DNA of 64,000 nt from Pseudoalteromonas shioyasakiensis (GTDB lineage: Bacteria; Pseudomonadota; Gammaproteobacteria; Enterobacterales; Alteromonadaceae), in contig NZ_LRUE01000024.1 in the NCBI RefSeq assembly GCF_001550135.1, positions 453,187 through 517,186 on the forward strand, written 5' to 3'. Shown piece by piece: positions 43,493 to 53,300 of this stretch. Positions within the stretch are counted from its first letter, which is position 1. The number at the start of each line of letters is the position of its first letter. The position numbers and the translations under genes were made by a program. The notes beneath the pieces were generated by a model. It saw only the letters and a list, made by a program, of their open reading frames with translations. It searched no databases and was not told the origin of the DNA.

Positions 43493-44266
43493 TTATTGAA
43501 AGTCCCACGAGATATTCGAAACAATGCCACAGGGCTCGCAACGAAAATCAAATAAGCCAAACCATGGCTCTGGTAATTTCCACTCGCCATCGCAGCTTGG
43601 GCAGCGACGTTTAAGCTCTGACTCTTTGTCAACGCCGCCTACACGGTATAAATAGTAATAAACCGACTTCTTGGTTAGAAAACTAATACGTTTCGTGATA
43701 TCGCGACCACGGCGGTATAAGTCACTCTTGATGCTAGTTAGCTCTTCAAGCGCAGGAAATTCACAACGGGTTGCACCATTGATCTGAATTTGATCGCACG
43801 CTTGCCAGTCTTCTTGCCATTTAATGAGTGTTTTGTAATCGCCATTGGCAATTGCTGGAATGCGAAATAACGGCACAGGCAAAAAATCGTCACCACAATA
43901 AAGCGGGCTACAGGTGTGCACGTACGTGGTATACAAGATATAGCACGACGGATCATGACACATGTCTGCGCCATTTGAGTGAATGTCTTGGCCGACCACT
44001 TTAACTTTTGGTGCCAGTAAGCCTGCAGTGTTTAATTGCTCAATACTATGTTTTACAAACGGGCTATGGTTGAGCGGATGCATCGCATCTTCGGTTGGGC
44101 ACATTACACGAGTAATGAAAAATCCATCTTTTAAAACCGTTGGAAATTCATCACCAATTATTTGGCCGTTAAAACGAAGCGCATTCACTAGGCGGTTTAT
44201 CGCCTGCTCAGCAAGCTCTAAGGTAGTATCTTGGTAGCAATCAAAAGTCAGATCGACAACAAACAT
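43493..44266 (-). CDS. Zn-ribbon-containing protein, DUF2310-like
   Basis: A 257-aa protein with a C-terminal zinc ribbon, C-P-S-C-D-G near residue 225 and C-E-P-C-G near 247, and an N-terminal region with other Cys residues. It matches DUF2310, a conserved gammaproteobacterial family sometimes described as possible nucleic-acid-binding. The ATG shares one base with the TAA of the upstream gene, so the pair is coupled. Confidence 0.78.
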   Translation of the reverse strand: MFVVDLTFDCYQDTTLELAEQAINRLVNALRFNGQIIGDEFPTVLKDGFFITRVMCPTEDAMHPLNHSPFVKHSIEQLNTAGLLAPKVKVVGQDIHSNGADMCHDPSCYILYTTYVHTCSPLYCGDDFLPVPLFRIPAIANGDYKTLIKWQEDWQACDQIQINGATRCEFPALEELTSIKSDLYRRGRDITKRISFLTKKSVYYYLYRVGGVDKESELKRRCPSCDGEWKLPEPWFGLFDFRCEPCGIVSNISWDFQ

Positions 44267-44532
44267 TATTTTTTCTCAAGCAGTGCTAATAACCTATCTA
44301 ATTTAGCTTCAATACGATCCAATTGACTTTCTTTTGGTGTACTCAGTTGTTCATTTGACGGGTTATTGATGAAATTATTAATTGAATCCGGATTGTTTTT
44401 ATATTGGCTAACCGCAGCGATGATCACAGGCATCGGCATTGGTTGGGCTAGCTTACTTTTAGTTAAGGCAACTGTCGGGGTTTTACCTTCATCAAGAAGG
44501 GTTTTAATTGCATCAAATACAACGGCATTCAT
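44266..44532 (-). CDS. Hypothetical protein with HTH-like N-terminus and coiled coil
   Basis: An 88-aa protein. The first half (V-F-D-A-I-K-T-L-L-D-E-G-K-T-P-T-V-A-L) looks like a small helix-turn-helix, resembling the start of KfrA-type proteins. The second half, ending R-I-E-A-K-L-D-R-L-L-A-L-L-E-K-K, is a likely coiled coil. ATG at 44532 is used. Overlaps the Zn-ribbon gene by one base. Confidence 0.65.
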   Translation of the reverse strand: MNAVVFDAIKTLLDEGKTPTVALTKSKLAQPMPMPVIIAAVSQYKNNPDSINNFINNPSNEQLSTPKESQLDRIEAKLDRLLALLEKK

Positions 44533-44632
44533 TTTTGTATAAACTCTTTTATAAAGACTAAAAAGCACCGCAGTATATGGGCTGCAGTGCGCGCGTATGG
44601 TAGCAATAATAGATGTGGAGTGAAATTACTTT

Positions 44633-44678
44633 CCTAATTTACGAGCTAAAAGAATGTTATTTAAGCTCGTAAATTAGG
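44633..44678. repeat. 15-bp perfect inverted repeat after DUF2789 gene
   Basis: CCTAATTTACGAGCT (44633-44647) and its exact complement AGCTCGTAAATTAGG (44664-44678), with a 16-nt spacer. It lies 9 bp from the DUF2789 stop and may form a stem at its mRNA end, although no clean T-run follows. Confidence 0.8.
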
Positions 44679-44687
44679 TCGCAGGCG

Positions 44688-44918
44688 TTACTGGCGTAAC
44701 CTTGCGTCTAATTCATCAATCACCTCGCTCCAAGCACCATCTTCTGCAAGTGATTCTGCTAAAAAGTGTTGCTGAGCTTCATCCCAAAAAGGCGCTTCCT
44801 GCAATAGGGTTGTATCAGACAGTTGATGGGATGCTATAAAAGCATCTATTTCACTTTCTTTGCTCGGTAAACCAAGTTGTGCAAATAGGGTCGAAATATC
44901 ATGTTTTGTCGTATCCAT
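44688..44918 (-). CDS. DUF2789 protein
   Basis: A 76-aa acidic, helical protein: I-S-T-L-F-A-Q-L-G-L-P-S near residues 8-19 and A-P-F-W-D-E-A-Q-Q near 42. These fit DUF2789, a small family of unknown function. AGGAGC lies before the ATG. Confidence 0.75.
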   Translation of the reverse strand: MDTTKHDISTLFAQLGLPSKESEIDAFIASHQLSDTTLLQEAPFWDEAQQHFLAESLAEDGAWSEVIDELDARLRQ

Positions 44919-45065
44919 AGTTCTGCTCCTTGTGTATGGCGATAATTATTACTGCTTGAACTTAATGATGATGAACTGCAGTTTAACTTACGCTGAATTT
45001 GTCTTTAATCGCTGTTGGGTATATACCTTATAGTCTAGTACGAAAATAATAAAACAAATAAAAGG

Positions 45066-45713
45066 ATGAGTATTTTGACAGTTGCTGAACCCGAAACCTT
45101 AAGTGTGCAATACCTGAGTGCTGAAGACATCAGCACTGCCGCAAGCCTTATTTATCAAGCCTATCATGATGATCCCGTTCTTCAGAATGTATTAGGTTTT
45201 CAACAAGATAACCCAAGTAAATATGAAACTAAATTACGTGCTTTAGTACGTGAAGAGCTAGCAAGTTTCTGGCAAGAAAAGCAGCCTCTAATAGGCCTTT
45301 ACTCACAAAGTAGATTAAAAGCTATTGCCTGTGTATTTGATTCGGCAAGTGAACTGCAAGCTGAGCGATACTGGCATTGGCGATTAAAGCTGATGCTTAG
45401 TGCGGGTTACTTGCAAACCAATCAGCTTATAGAAAAGGAGCGCACTATTCGTGAAGCGCTCTCGAGTAAAGGTCATTATTTGTTTTTAGCTTTTATAGCC
45501 GTTGACCCACATTTTCAGGGGCAAGGTTTAGGCCGATATCTGCTGCGAGGGCTTGATGACTTAGTTGAGTCAAGCAATCAAGCAAGTGGTTTAGCCGTAT
45601 TTGTTACTCGCTCTGAACAACGCGAATTCTTTAGCTCTGAAGGGTTTGAAGTGTTCAAAGCATTAAGCTTTAACCAAGTTGAAGGTGACTTGATGTTCAA
45701 AGCAGCAAATTGA
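45066..45713 (+). CDS. GNAT-family N-acetyltransferase
   Basis: A 215-aa protein whose C-terminal half carries the acetyl-CoA motif Q-G-Q-G-L-G-R-Y-L-L near residue 155, preceded by the strand F-L-A-F-I-A-V-D-P. The substrate is unknown. AAAGGATG precedes the ATG. It is followed by a 13-bp inverted repeat that overlaps the csrB activator box. Confidence 0.85.
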   Translation: MSILTVAEPETLSVQYLSAEDISTAASLIYQAYHDDPVLQNVLGFQQDNPSKYETKLRALVREELASFWQEKQPLIGLYSQSRLKAIACVFDSASELQAERYWHWRLKLMLSAGYLQTNQLIEKERTIREALSSKGHYLFLAFIAVDPHFQGQGLGRYLLRGLDDLVESSNQASGLAVFVTRSEQREFFSSEGFEVFKALSFNQVEGDLMFKAAN

Positions 45714-45738
45714 CAAAAGGACGTTTTGGAAATAGCAA

Positions 45739-45756
45739 TGTGAGATAAATCTCACA
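45739..45756. promoter_or_regulatory. GacA/UvrY-type upstream activating box for csrB
   Basis: TGTGAG-N6-CTCACA is an 18-bp palindrome with the size and spacing of the GacA box (TGTAAG-N6-CTTACA). It is centred about 165 bp upstream of the presumed csrB start, as in known Csr RNAs. It sits within a longer 13-bp inverted repeat (45734-45761), which may also end the GNAT transcript. Confidence 0.65.
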
Positions 45757-45911
45757 TTGCTGTGCGTTTTATCAGTTTAATGCCTTTAAATTTGTACCCA
45801 TAATTGCTTATTGTAATGATTTTAAAGGATTTATTGTTTTTGTCATTTTTGTGACTTAGAAAAAATTACTTTTTATGCCTACCAAGATATCCGCATTTCT
45901 CTAAACTTAAT

Positions 45912-46320
45912 CATGTCAAGAAGACGCAGGTTCAATGATTGAACTGATGCCAAGGATTAGGATTATGGCAACAAAGCAAGATGCTTAGCAGGAAGCAAAG
46001 GGACAAGAGCTAGGGAAGCAAGGAAGAACGAGGACACTGCCAGGATGCAGTACAATCGCGGAGCGATTGAAAAGGACTGACCAAAGGATGATTTTAGCAG
46101 GAAGCTAAAGGAGCGTTTGGAAAACGAAGTGGATAGCCATTGACGGCAAGAGGACGGCACTAGGATGTGTTAAATGTTACATGAAGTAGCATGGTGGGTG
46201 TATCGGATGTATACCCGTTCAGGGGAAAGATAAAAAGGCAGCTTCGGCATAAGTAAGGATACTTAATCATGGAAGTAGCAAGATTGGGGCGTGGCTATTA
46301 GCTACGCCTTAGTTCTTTCT
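45912..46320 (+). ncRNA. csrB: CsrB-family regulatory RNA
   Basis: A region of about 400 nt without a credible ORF has 21 GGA motifs, many as AGGA or GGGA, at intervals of 10-25 nt, some in hairpin loops. CsrA binds such sites, so the RNA should sequester CsrA and change carbon storage, motility and biofilm control. A possible -10 (TAAACT, 45902) precedes the start. A terminator hairpin, GGCGTGGC / GCTACGCC, lies at 46288-46308. The location between syd and yqcC matches E. coli csrB. The exact 5' end is inferred. Confidence 0.9.
46288..46318 (+). terminator. csrB terminator
   Basis: GGCGTGGC pairs with GCTACGCC (one G-U) around a TATTA loop, followed by a T-rich but interrupted tail (TTAGTTCTTT). 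Confidence 0.8.
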
Positions 46321-46360
46321 GGAGGTCGCACTTCTCAAACAGGCAATTATTCTTGTAAAA

Positions 46361-46453
46361 CTCGCAACTCGCAACTCGCAACTCGCAACTCGCAACTCGC
46401 AACTCGCAACTCGCAACTCGCAACTCGCAACTCGCAACTCGCAACTCGCAACT
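46361..46453. repeat. Tandem heptamer array, about 13 CTCGCAA units
   Basis: Uninterrupted CTCGCAA units lie between csrB and the DUF3301 gene, reaching that gene's stop codon. This is a one-base variant of the GTAACTC array at 13 kb. It accounts for the repetitive ORF in this stretch, which is not a gene. Confidence 0.92.
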
Positions 46454-46752
46454 TAAATCTTATGCGGCGGTATTACTACGCTTTTAAGTAATTCGTTTTC
46501 CATGATCAAAACGCCTTGATACACGTTTTGTCCATCACTTGAAAACTCAAAAATAAATTCGCTTTTTATACCTGGTTTACCGCTTTTTAAAATGCCAAGT
46601 CGGCGTTTATTGCAAGCAACACTCATCAATTGCACATTTAATTGCTCAATTTGTCTTTGTGCATGAAGATTAGCTGCTTCGGCCACTTTTCTGTTTAACC
46701 AAAAAAAGTAGATGATGCTGCCAATGATGATGAGTGTCCACAAGCCTGCCAT
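46453..46752 (-). CDS. DUF3301 membrane protein
   Basis: A 99-aa protein with one N-terminal membrane helix (G-L-W-T-L-I-I-I-G-S-I-I-Y-F-F-W-L) and a cytoplasmic basic domain containing R-R-L-G-I-L-K-S-G-K. It fits DUF3301. Its ATG follows the DUF3549 stop directly, indicating an operon. The heptamer array touches its stop codon. Confidence 0.78.
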   Translation of the reverse strand: MAGLWTLIIIGSIIYFFWLNRKVAEAANLHAQRQIEQLNVQLMSVACNKRRLGILKSGKPGIKSEFIFEFSSDGQNVYQGVLIMENELLKSVVIPPHKI

Positions 46753-47781
46753 TTACGAAAATAACCTTCCAATTGCTCGAGCGAGTGTTTCGCTACGATT
46801 TTCTTTTCTTAATAAACCTAGTAGGTGAGGGCGAATACTAGGAATTGCAACTAAATCGGTGAAAATACTCACAAACAGTTGTTCAATTTTAGTGTGGTGT
46901 GCACAGCAATCCATAAACACGTGTAAGCGTTCTGGGTCTTCAAGTGTGCTAAAACAGCGTCCCGCAATCGTTAATAGTACATCTGATTGGGTGTTCATAT
47001 CAGAGCGTAATACAGCATCAACAAGTTGCGCAGTTAAACCTTGCGCAGTTGTTTTTGATAAGCTTCTAAGAGCTGCAACAAGGGCGATGTCGTCTTTATG
47101 CTCTATGGCGTTTAAACCATAGGCTAACAATTGCTCTGCAAATACGGGTTCAATTGCAACATGTTCAAGCATTGCACTTAGCGGCTGTAATACTTCGACT
47201 GGTAACTGCCCCCAAGCGGCTTGTAGATTTGCTAAATTGTTGTCGTTATCTAAACGCATAGCAAAATCAGCAATACCTTGTACTGCAACACTTTGCCAAT
47301 TATCAAAACCGAGTTTGCCTGAAAAATACAGCTGCGCATATTCGTAATACTGTGAAGCACTTTGTTTAAGCAAACATTTAACCTGTGCATTAAATGCCGC
47401 TAACTTGTTGGCGTTTGGCGTAAATACATACGGGTTGTTGTCTAATTTGCCTTCGGCATTTTCACCGGTAATTTCTGTACCAAGTGCTTCAATTACCATA
47501 TTTGCGAAATGATCGCGGCTTGCGCTTACAAGACGGCTTTGCTCATCTAGGGGGAATTTTAAAAACCATACATAAGGTTCTTTAGACGCTTTTACATCCC
47601 AAAATTGAATAGCAAGCCAAGCATGACCAGCAAGCGGGTAAGGGTAAGGGATTTTTGTTTCTTCAATGGCAAGAAATTGTTTTTTGTCTAATTTCGTGAT
47701 GTGTCTGCCAATATCGAAGGCACGCCAAGTGGTGCCTGCTGCATCCAGAAGTTGACCTAATGTGGCGATCTGCTCAGTCAT
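46753..47781 (-). CDS. DUF3549 protein
   Basis: A 342-aa protein opening T-L-G-Q-L-L-D-A-A-G-T-T-W-R-A-F-D-I-G-R, the hallmark of DUF3549, with helical, repeat-like sequence in the second half. Function unknown. The DUF3549-DUF3301 pair next to yqcC-truC occurs in related marine gammaproteobacteria. Divergent from yqcC. Confidence 0.8.
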   Translation of the reverse strand: MTEQIATLGQLLDAAGTTWRAFDIGRHITKLDKKQFLAIEETKIPYPYPLAGHAWLAIQFWDVKASKEPYVWFLKFPLDEQSRLVSASRDHFANMVIEALGTEITGENAEGKLDNNPYVFTPNANKLAAFNAQVKCLLKQSASQYYEYAQLYFSGKLGFDNWQSVAVQGIADFAMRLDNDNNLANLQAAWGQLPVEVLQPLSAMLEHVAIEPVFAEQLLAYGLNAIEHKDDIALVAALRSLSKTTAQGLTAQLVDAVLRSDMNTQSDVLLTIAGRCFSTLEDPERLHVFMDCCAHHTKIEQLFVSIFTDLVAIPSIRPHLLGLLRKENRSETLARAIGRLFS

Positions 47782-47887
47782 AAAATCTCAATTACCGTTT
47801 TTAATCTATATCAGCCGCGAATTATACGCCATACCATGGCGCCTTGGAACAGGGTATACTAAGCACAAAGGTATTAAGAGTTTTACA

Positions 47888-48202
47888 ATGCATCAACAGA
47901 CTTTGGCGCTGCTGCGCGAATTAGAATCCACATTACAACGCCATTCACTTTGGCAAACAGCACCGATTGACCCAAGTGCACTCAATTCTAGTGTGCCGTT
48001 TTGTCATGACACCATGGCTTTTGAGCAATGGCTGCAATTTGTTTTTCTTGAAAAAATGCATGCCTTAATCACACACGCTCAGCCTTTACCCCGTAATTTT
48101 GCAATTGCGCCTATGGCTGAAATGATGCTGGCACAACACAGCGGCGGTAATGATGTGATTAACGTTTTACAAAAACTCGATCAACTTTTGAGTGATGACT
48201 AA
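47888..48202 (+). CDS. yqcC: YqcC family protein (DUF446)
   Basis: A 104-aa helical protein with P-F-C-H-D-T-M-A-F-E-Q-W-L-Q-F near residue 38 and F-L-E-K-M-H, matching YqcC. Function unknown. It overlaps truC by 8 bp, as in E. coli. ATG at 47888 is chosen over a longer in-frame ORF that would extend into the DUF3549 gene. Confidence 0.85.
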   Translation: MHQQTLALLRELESTLQRHSLWQTAPIDPSALNSSVPFCHDTMAFEQWLQFVFLEKMHALITHAQPLPRNFAIAPMAEMMLAQHSGGNDVINVLQKLDQLLSDD

Positions 48203-48977
48203 GATGCAAGAGAGTGTTAAGCCACAATTTGATGAGTTAACGATTCTGTACCGCGATGATAATTACATTGCGATTGATAAACCATCCGGTTTATTGGTTC
48301 ACCGTTCGTTTTTAGACAAACACGAAACCCAATTTGCAATGCAAATGCTGCGTGACCAAATTGGTCAACACGTGTTTCCTGTACATCGGTTAGATAGACC
48401 AACCTCAGGCGTATTACTGTTTGCGTTAAGTTCAGAAGCAGCCCGTGATATGAACCAGTTATTTATTGATGGGCAAATTGAAAAGCGTTATTTAGCTTTA
48501 GTAAGAGGCTTTTTAAACGAATCAATCTTCTTAGATAAACCTTTAAAAGAAGAGCTTGATAAAATTGCTGATAAGTTTGCTGATCAAAATAAAGCACCGC
48601 AAGAAGCACAAACGCAATTTCATTGCCTGCACCAAGCAAGCTTGCCTATTCCAATTGGTAAATACCCAACAGTTCGTTATTCGCTGGTGGAATGTTTTCC
48701 AAAAACTGGCCGCAAACATCAAATTCGTCGTCATTTAAAACATTTATCATTGCCAATTATTGGTGATGTAAATCATGGTGATAATCAGCATAATCAATTT
48801 TTTAGAGAGCATTTTCAGCTTCGTCGTTTAATGTTATTTGCCTCTGAATTAAAGTTTGTGCACCCTTATAGCAAGCAACCAATAACAATTAGAGCGCCAT
48901 TAGGCGATGCAATGTTAACGATTTGCCAGCAACTTGGCTGGCCAACAGAAGAAAAGGATTATTATGGCAACCATTAG
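48195..48977 (+). CDS. truC: tRNA pseudouridine(65) synthase
   Basis: A 260-aa RluA-type pseudouridine synthase acting on U65 of tRNA. The catalytic Asp is in H-R-L-D-R-P-T-S-G near residue 60, and K-P-S-G-L-L-V-H-R-S matches the family opening. ATG at 48195 is one of two close starts (the other at 48204). Overlaps yqcC and the following flavodoxin gene. Confidence 0.9.
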   Translation: MTKMQESVKPQFDELTILYRDDNYIAIDKPSGLLVHRSFLDKHETQFAMQMLRDQIGQHVFPVHRLDRPTSGVLLFALSSEAARDMNQLFIDGQIEKRYLALVRGFLNESIFLDKPLKEELDKIADKFADQNKAPQEAQTQFHCLHQASLPIPIGKYPTVRYSLVECFPKTGRKHQIRRHLKHLSLPIIGDVNHGDNQHNQFFREHFQLRRLMLFASELKFVHPYSKQPITIRAPLGDAMLTICQQLGWPTEEKDYYGNH

Positions 48978-49410
48978 TATTTTTGTCGGCAGTGTTTACG
49001 GCGGTGCTGAGCGTTTAAGCGAACAAGTTATTGAAGTTATTGAAAAGTCTGAGCATCAAGCGCAATTAGTTGAAAATGGCACGGTCGATGACATGCTGGC
49101 TGCGTCACATATTTTAGTGATCACTTCAACGACGGGTCAGGGCGATATTCCTGACAATTTAATCGCTTTATATAGCCAATTAAATGATCAATTTCCTATG
49201 TTAACAGGCAAGCAATACGGCATTATTGCTATGGGCGACCGCAGCTATGGCGATACGTTTTGTGGTGCAGGTCGCAGTTTTGATGAGCTGTTTCGCGATT
49301 TACAGGCAAAACCTGTTGGTCATCGTTTAGAAATTGATGCCTGTGAAGATTTTGAGCCTTGGCCTGTTACTGAGCCATGGTTAAATGAGTGGCTGACAAA
49401 AATTAGTTAA
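48964..49410 (+). CDS. Flavodoxin, MioC/YqcA-like
   Basis: A 148-aa FMN-binding protein with G-S-V-Y-G-G-A near residue 9 and the second FMN loop T-S-T-T-G-Q-G-D near 56. MioC-like flavodoxins donate electrons, for example in biotin synthesis. The order yqcC-truC-flavodoxin equals E. coli yqcC-truC-yqcA. ATG at 48964 overlaps truC by 14 bp. Confidence 0.88.
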   Translation: MATISIFVGSVYGGAERLSEQVIEVIEKSEHQAQLVENGTVDDMLAASHILVITSTTGQGDIPDNLIALYSQLNDQFPMLTGKQYGIIAMGDRSYGDTFCGAGRSFDELFRDLQAKPVGHRLEIDACEDFEPWPVTEPWLNEWLTKIS

Positions 49411-49538
49411 TACCTCTTATCAGCTAGTGTCTCTTAAAAGTGCTGATTGAATAAGCAATTGGCACTTCCCCCTTGGTTTTTCGAGTACAGAATCTGTGAC
49501 CTTGGTGATATACTAATGAATCATTTTATGAGGCTGTT

Positions 49539-50270
49539 ATGATTTCAAAAAACCAACTGAAACTAATTCGTGCATTAGGTCAAAAGAAATACCGTAAGCA
49601 ATATAACCAGTACCTTGTTCAAGGCGAAAAAAATATACTTGAATTACTAAACAGTGGGTTAAGTATTGCTCATATATTTGCGACTCCTGCATTTATTTCT
49701 GCGCACCAATCAGCGCTTGCAGCCCATCAAGTCATTGAAGCAGACGAAGACAGCCTAACTAAAGCCAGCACGCTCGTGAGTAACAACGCCGCCATTGCTG
49801 TTGTTGATATGCCAAGTCAGCAAGCATTACCAACATCAGGACTTATTTTAGCCCTTGATGGTGTGTCGGATCCGGGTAATTTAGGTACCATTATTCGTGT
49901 TGCAGATTGGTATGGTATTAAGCATATTGTTACCAGCACAGACAGTGCGGATGCTTATAACCCGAAAACCATCAGCGCAACCATGGGCTCATTTGCTCGC
50001 GTGTGTGTCTCACAAACTGATTTAACCAGTTACTTACCTAGCTTAAATCTTCCTGTGTATGGTGCATTTTTAGAAGGTGAGAACATTCACAAAACTGCTC
50101 TTAAACAAGATGCCGTATTACTAATGGGCAGTGAATCTCATGGTATACGAACTGATTGCGAAAGCTTAGTTACTGATAAAATAACCATTCCGGCATTTGG
50201 CCAAGCAGAATCGCTTAATGTAGCGATGGCAACGGGTATTATTTTAGATAATTTTAAGCGCCACGCTTAA
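49539..50270 (+). CDS. SpoU/TrmH-family RNA 2'-O-methyltransferase
   Basis: A 243-aa protein with a substrate-binding N-terminus (K-K-Y-R-K-Q-Y-N-Q-Y-L-V-Q-G-E-K) and the three SPOUT motifs D-P-G-N-L-G-T-I-I-R near 112, L-M-G-S-E-S-H-G near 190 and S-L-N-V-A-M-A-T-G near 222. It methylates a ribose of rRNA or tRNA; the site cannot be read from sequence. Confidence 0.88.
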   Translation: MISKNQLKLIRALGQKKYRKQYNQYLVQGEKNILELLNSGLSIAHIFATPAFISAHQSALAAHQVIEADEDSLTKASTLVSNNAAIAVVDMPSQQALPTSGLILALDGVSDPGNLGTIIRVADWYGIKHIVTSTDSADAYNPKTISATMGSFARVCVSQTDLTSYLPSLNLPVYGAFLEGENIHKTALKQDAVLLMGSESHGIRTDCESLVTDKITIPAFGQAESLNVAMATGIILDNFKRHA

Positions 50271-50330
50271 CCTTTTACCCTAAAATGGGTTAAATTGAAG
50301 AATAACAATAAAAATCGGTAAAACAATTAG

Positions 50331-53300
50331 ATGCGCTTAAGCACCATAAAATTAGCGGGTTTCAAATCGTTTGTTGAACCCACTAAGATCCCATTTCCTG
50401 ATCAGATGACATGTGTTGTCGGCCCGAACGGCTGTGGCAAATCAAATGTCATCGATGCAGTGCGTTGGGTGCTAGGTGAAAGCTCAGCTAAAAACTTACG
50501 TGGCGATGCCATGACCGATGTTATTTTTAACGGCTCAACTAATCGAAAGCCAATTTCACAAGCCTCTGTTGAGTTGGTGTTTGATAACACCAGTGGTCAT
50601 TTACCGAATACCTTTGCTGATCGAAACCAAGTGGCGATAAAGCGCTTAGTGACTCGAGATGGCCAGTCAATTTATTTTCTAAATGGCAGTAAATGCCGTA
50701 AGCGTGATATTACCGATATCTTTTTAGGCACAGGTCTTGGCCCGCGCAGCTATGCGATTATTGAGCAGGGCATGATCTCGCGTTTAATTGAGAGCAAACC
50801 GGCTGACTTGCGTGTTTTTTTAGAAGAAGCCGCGGGAGTTTCAAAATACAAAGAGCGTCGTCGTGAAACGCAAACCCGCATTAAAAGTACCCGCGAAAAC
50901 CTTGAACGATTGCTTGATGTAAGGCAGGAGTTGCAAACACAGCTTGATAAGCTTGCAGTGCAATCAGTCGATGCAAAAAAATACCGAGAGCTAAAAGCCA
51001 CAGAGCGTACCTTAAAAGGGCAAATTGCGGTTTTAAAGTGGCAGAAGTTACACCAACAACAAATTGATAAAGCTGAGCAAATTAATAAACTTAAAGAGCA
51101 AATTCAGTTCTTTAGAGAAGCGCACTCTGGCCACGATGACGTTTTAGCAAGCCTTGAAAATCAGGTGCAGCTTGAGCAGCAAAAACTGCAAGACGCACAG
51201 CAGGCTCAGCATCAAACTCATACTGATTTAACCCGCAAAGAGCAGCAACAGATCAGCTTAAAGCAGCAACAGCAAACACTTAGCCAAAACCTTATCAAAC
51301 AGCAACAACTGCAGTTACAAAATAAAGAGCTGCAAGAAGAGCAACACGCCTCAGCCGCCATTTTACAAGAGCAGCTACAAGAAGCGATTGAGCAAAGTTT
51401 ACTGTGCGCCGAGCAGGTTGCAGAGGTTGAAGAACAAGTCGCACAGCAACAGCAACAAACGCAAAGCGCCAATGAGCAATATCAAAGCACCTTACAGAAA
51501 AGCCAAGCTCATAGCAGTGATATTAATGTTGCAAAGAGTCAACAGGCTCACTTTGCCCAGACTGTTGCGCAACTTGAGTCTCAGCAGGCACAACTTGCCT
51601 CTGAAATTAATGAACTTGAAGCGACTCCAGTTGCAGCGCAAATTGCTGAGCAACAACAGCAAATTCAATCACTGACGAAAGAGCTTGCGCAGCAACAAAG
51701 TGCGCTAAATAAGCTCACTCAAAATCTAGAACAAGCGGATAAAGAGCAACAGCACTTAGAGCAGGACTTAAAGCGGGTTCAGCAGCACAGTAATGAAAAC
51801 AGAGCCAGCATAGCTGCGCTTAATTCTTTGCTATCAGAGCAAACCGACAGCGAAAGTGTCTCTCTATTGGCGCAGTTAAAGGTGGCTTCTGGCTTTGAGC
51901 CGCTAATTGAACAAGCCCTACTTGGCCTTGAGCATCTAAAGGTCAGTCAACATAAAGAGCCTAACAGTGTTTGGCCTGCATCTGATGATGAGTTACCAAA
52001 AGAGTCATTAGCTAATTATATCGAATCGGGTGCTTACCCTGATTTATTAGCACGGTTTGCATTTCAACCTTGTTTTGATGACGCTATTTTGGCGGATCCA
52101 TATTGGCTGGCTGTGATTGATGAAGAGGGCTGTATGCATGGTCGTAACTTTCATACCGATGCCAATAAAGACGCCGACAATTCTTTGCTTTTAAAGCATG
52201 CTCAGCTAAGTGATGCACAGCAGTTAGATGAAGAACTCAACGAGCAATTAGAAACTAAGCAGCAATTGCTAAATGAGCATCTAGCTCACAAGAAAACACT
52301 TATCGCCGACAAAGAGCAATACAGAGAACGAATTCACCAAGCAGCTCAGCAGATTGCATCGGCCAGCACTCGACGCGATATGTTATTAGAGCAGCAAACC
52401 CAGTGGCAAAACCAGCTTATTAAGTTGCAACAGCGTCAAACCTTACTGGCTGAACAAAAGCAAAGTGCTGACGAACAGCAACAAACGCAGCAGACTTTAC
52501 TTGAGCAATTATTAGAGCAGCAGTTAGAACTTGAAACTGAGTTAGAGCAAGCAAAACACCTACAAGTTGAGGCAAATAACAACTATCGCCAAGTGGCTTC
52601 TATGCTTGAGCAATATAAAACGCAAGCACATCAAGCTAATTTGGCTGAACAAAAAGCTCGCAGTGAGTGTCAACTTAGCGAAACTAAACTACAGCATGCT
52701 AATGCCGCACAAAGTGCTGCCAGTGAAGCTGTATTAGAGCTCAACGAGCAACTAGAAGAGCTAGTGATCCCGCTTGAAGAAGTAGCAGATCAAATTATGC
52801 TATTGCTTGAAAAGCATCAACAAAGTGACGTTGAGCTGAAAAACTTGCAAGCGGCCTTGAGTCAAGCTAAAAAGGAGCTTGCTGATAAGCAAACAGCGTT
52901 GAAATCATCGCAATCTGAGTTGGTGACGTTACAAGAGCAGTTGCAAGCATTAGCGCTGGATGAGCAAAGTTTAATCGTTAAGGCGCAAGCTGCGTTAGAG
53001 CCACTTGAAGAACTGGAACAAAATTTAAAAACAGTACTTGAAGAACTGCCTGACAATGCCAATTTAAATAGCATGCAAACGAGGCTTACAAAAACCACGC
53101 AAGCTTTAAATGAACTTGGCGCGGTGAACTTAGCGGCAATAGATGAGTTTGAGCAGGCTAAACAGCGCAGCGATTATTTAAATCAGCAGCTTGATGATTT
53201 AACACAAGCATTAAATACCCTTGAAGGGGCGATTCAAAAAATCGACCGAGAAACAAAAAATCGTTTCAAGGCGACCTTTGAACAAGTAAATACAGACTTT

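Noticed and set aside
45739..45756. CRP site (TGTGA...TCACA)
   Set aside because: The spacing between the half-sites is 8 bp, while CRP needs 6. The GacA-box reading fits better.
45963..46160. 65-aa ORF on the minus strand
   Set aside because: It lies inside the csrB RNA, is Ser/Leu-rich from the complement of GGA-rich sequence, and has no ribosome-binding site.
46291..46491. 66-aa ORF with repeated Ala-Thr-Arg-Asn-Ser-Gln-Leu
   Set aside because: It is only the translation of the CTCGCAA heptamer array; seven bases repeat through three frames to give a 7-residue pattern.
51388..51675. Alternative-frame ORF within smc (95 aa) and antisense Cys/Ser-rich ORFs
   Set aside because: They reflect the CAG/CAA-rich coiled-coil coding of SMC and have no start signals or family resemblance.
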